This document shows, in pieces, positions 5,553 to 6,454 of a DNA stretch of 6,454 bases. The first letter of the stretch is position 1. The number at the start of each line of letters is the position of its first letter. Below the pieces are notes generated by a model, which saw only the letters and a list, made by a program, of their open reading frames with translations, made no database searches and had not been told where the DNA came from. The stretch spans positions 1 to 6,454 of the forward strand of contig CAMBWL010000053.1 of the NCBI GenBank assembly GCA_945871625.1, given 5' to 3'. Both the position numbers and the translations under genes were made by a program. This stretch comes from Bifidobacterium breve (lineage in GTDB: Bacteria; Actinomycetota; Acidimicrobiia; Acidimicrobiales; Ilumatobacteraceae).

Positions 5553-6239
5553 CTAATTAGTTTTTAGCCACGGAACATAATTAGGCATAAATGCCCAAGA
5601 AGTGCGATGAATCGCTGACGGGCCGTAACCCTGTAGGGCAGCCCGATGCTTGGGGCATGGGTAGCCCTTGTTGGTGTCGAAATGCCATTGCGGATAATCA
5701 GTTGCCAGCACCCGCATCATGCGATCACGAGAAACTTTTGCCAATACTGAGGCTGCAGCCACCGATACGCAATCGGCATCTGCTTTGACTTCAAGCATCA
5801 CTTCGCGTGCGTGCGGCGAAACAAAGTCCCACCGCCCGTCGACAATTGCTGCGTCAATAATTATTGCGTCGACATTCACGCCAGCGAATGCAGCAAAGCC
5901 GCGTGCCGTAGCCAACCGTTGCGCTTCAACCATGCCGAGTTGATCGCACTCAAGCGCACTCGCCGCGCCGATCGACCAACTTAAACACTTGGCAGCAACT
6001 CTCTCGAACATTTCTTCGCGTTGCATCTCAGAAAGTTGTTTCGAATCGCGCACACCACCCAACACGACAGCCGGCTCGTCAGAAAAAACCATCTCGCGAC
6101 TCAACATCGCAATACCAATTACCAGCGGCCCGGCCCAACTTCCCTTGCCAACTTCGTCAACACCAACGATTGTTTTTGCACCGCGATCAAATAGCGCTCG
6201 CTCTCGCATCGCGTTTGGCCACGGCTTAATTTTTCGCAT
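5553..6239 (-). CDS. rnhB: Ribonuclease HII
   Basis: Endonuclease that cuts the RNA strand of RNA-DNA hybrids and removes single misincorporated ribonucleotides. The 228-residue protein carries all family blocks: IVGVDEVGKGSWAGPLV (24-40) with D28 and E29, DSKQLSE (65-71), IIIDAAIVDG (126-135) with D129 as the likely third acid, VKADADCVSVAAASVLAKVSRD (from 151) with D154, and FDTNKGYPCPKHRAAL (187-202) followed by HRTSW (211-215). The usual GRGPLAGP is GKGSWAGP here, with Lys in place of the common Arg. The ATG at 6239 was taken; a TTG one codon upstream is possible, and an in-frame TGA lies further upstream. The gene starts 29 bases after the selD stop on the same strand, so co-transcription is plausible. 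No Shine-Dalgarno sequence is visible. It converges on the acyl-CoA dehydrogenase gene. Confidence 0.95.
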   Translation of the reverse strand: MRKIKPWPNAMRERALFDRGAKTIVGVDEVGKGSWAGPLVIGIAMLSREMVFSDEPAVVLGGVRDSKQLSEMQREEMFERVAAKCLSWSIGAASALECDQLGMVEAQRLATARGFAAFAGVNVDAIIIDAAIVDGRWDFVSPHAREVMLEVKADADCVSVAAASVLAKVSRDRMMRVLATDYPQWHFDTNKGYPCPKHRAALQGYGPSAIHRTSWAFMPNYVPWLKTN

Positions 6240-6268
6240 CAACAGGCATCAATACGGTTCAGCGCGAG

Positions 6269-6454
6269 TCAGCACAAATGCACGCTGGCAGGCGATGAAC
6301 TAAATTCGCCGACCTTAAACCACATTTCGTCGCGCAAAAGTTCCTCGGCGGCCTCACGTGTCACCGCAGCCAACAACCCACCACTTGTTTGCGGGTCCAT
6401 ACACAACGCAACACGCGCATCATCAGTCGTCGCGGCGTCAAAACTAAAATGCTC
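6269..6454 (-). CDS. selD: Selenide, water dikinase (selenophosphate synthase), C-terminal fragment
   Basis: The last 61 codons of a gene that continues past the right edge. SelD makes selenophosphate from selenide and ATP, the selenium donor for selenocysteine and selenouridine. The diagnostic motif MDPQTSGGLLAAV lies at residues 19-31 of the fragment and is the conserved C-terminal SelD signature. It is followed by a helix (TREAAEELLRDE) and KVGEFSSSPASVHLC, equivalent to the closing IGEV-x-V strand pair of the family. The stop is TGA at 6271-6269. The catalytic N-terminus, with its Cys or Sec, is not in the window. The call rests on one strong motif plus correct placement relative to the C-terminus. 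Confidence 0.85.
   Translation of the reverse strand, partial: EHFSFDAATTDDARVALCMDPQTSGGLLAAVTREAAEELLRDEMWFKVGEFSSSPASVHLC

Noticed and set aside
6239..6271. The selD TGA stop as a selenocysteine codon, giving a ten-residue extension to the next TGA
   Set aside because: SelD proteins normally end at this point after the last strand, and no clear SECIS-like hairpin follows the TGA.

Overview
The window looks like chromosomal DNA from an actinobacterium of moderate GC content, plausibly an aquatic Acidimicrobiia-type lineage. This rests on an actinobacterial-style mutasome set (imuA', imuB, dnaE2), LexA boxes of the CGAAC-N4-GTTCG type, a Nudix subfamily familiar from actinobacteria, and starts that look leaderless or lack a Shine-Dalgarno sequence. 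The lineage is inferred from protein style only. No rRNA, tRNA, transposase, CRISPR array or phage gene was recognised, and no gene-free stretch exceeds 100 bases.

Positions 1-3566 (all minus strand) are an SOS mutagenesis locus. In transcription order it reads imuA' (3566-2919), imuB (2917-1328), a Nudix hydrolase (1303-731), then dnaE2 (658 to beyond the left edge). Two promoters carry the same perfect 16-base LexA palindrome, one before imuA' and one before dnaE2. In both, the palindrome abuts a TANNNT -10 box that lies 6-7 bases before the ATG, so both transcripts are probably leaderless. The known model is that LexA cleavage after DNA damage induces ImuA', ImuB and DnaE2. ImuB, a catalytically dead Y-family protein, tethers the error-prone polymerase DnaE2 to the beta clamp. 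The Nudix gene sits inside this SOS unit and is its least expected member.

Positions 3619-4143 hold a small minus-strand gene for a cysteine-free protein with an Nfu/NifU N-terminal-like domain. Its last 29 bases, stop codon included, are tandemly duplicated just upstream of the imuA' promoter. Divergent from it, at 4201-5469, is an acyl-CoA dehydrogenase on the plus strand, again with a leaderless-looking start.

Positions 5553-6454 (minus strand) hold rnhB (RNase HII), preceded by the last 61 codons of selD (selenophosphate synthase), which runs off the right edge. These two may be co-transcribed and converge on the acyl-CoA dehydrogenase gene.
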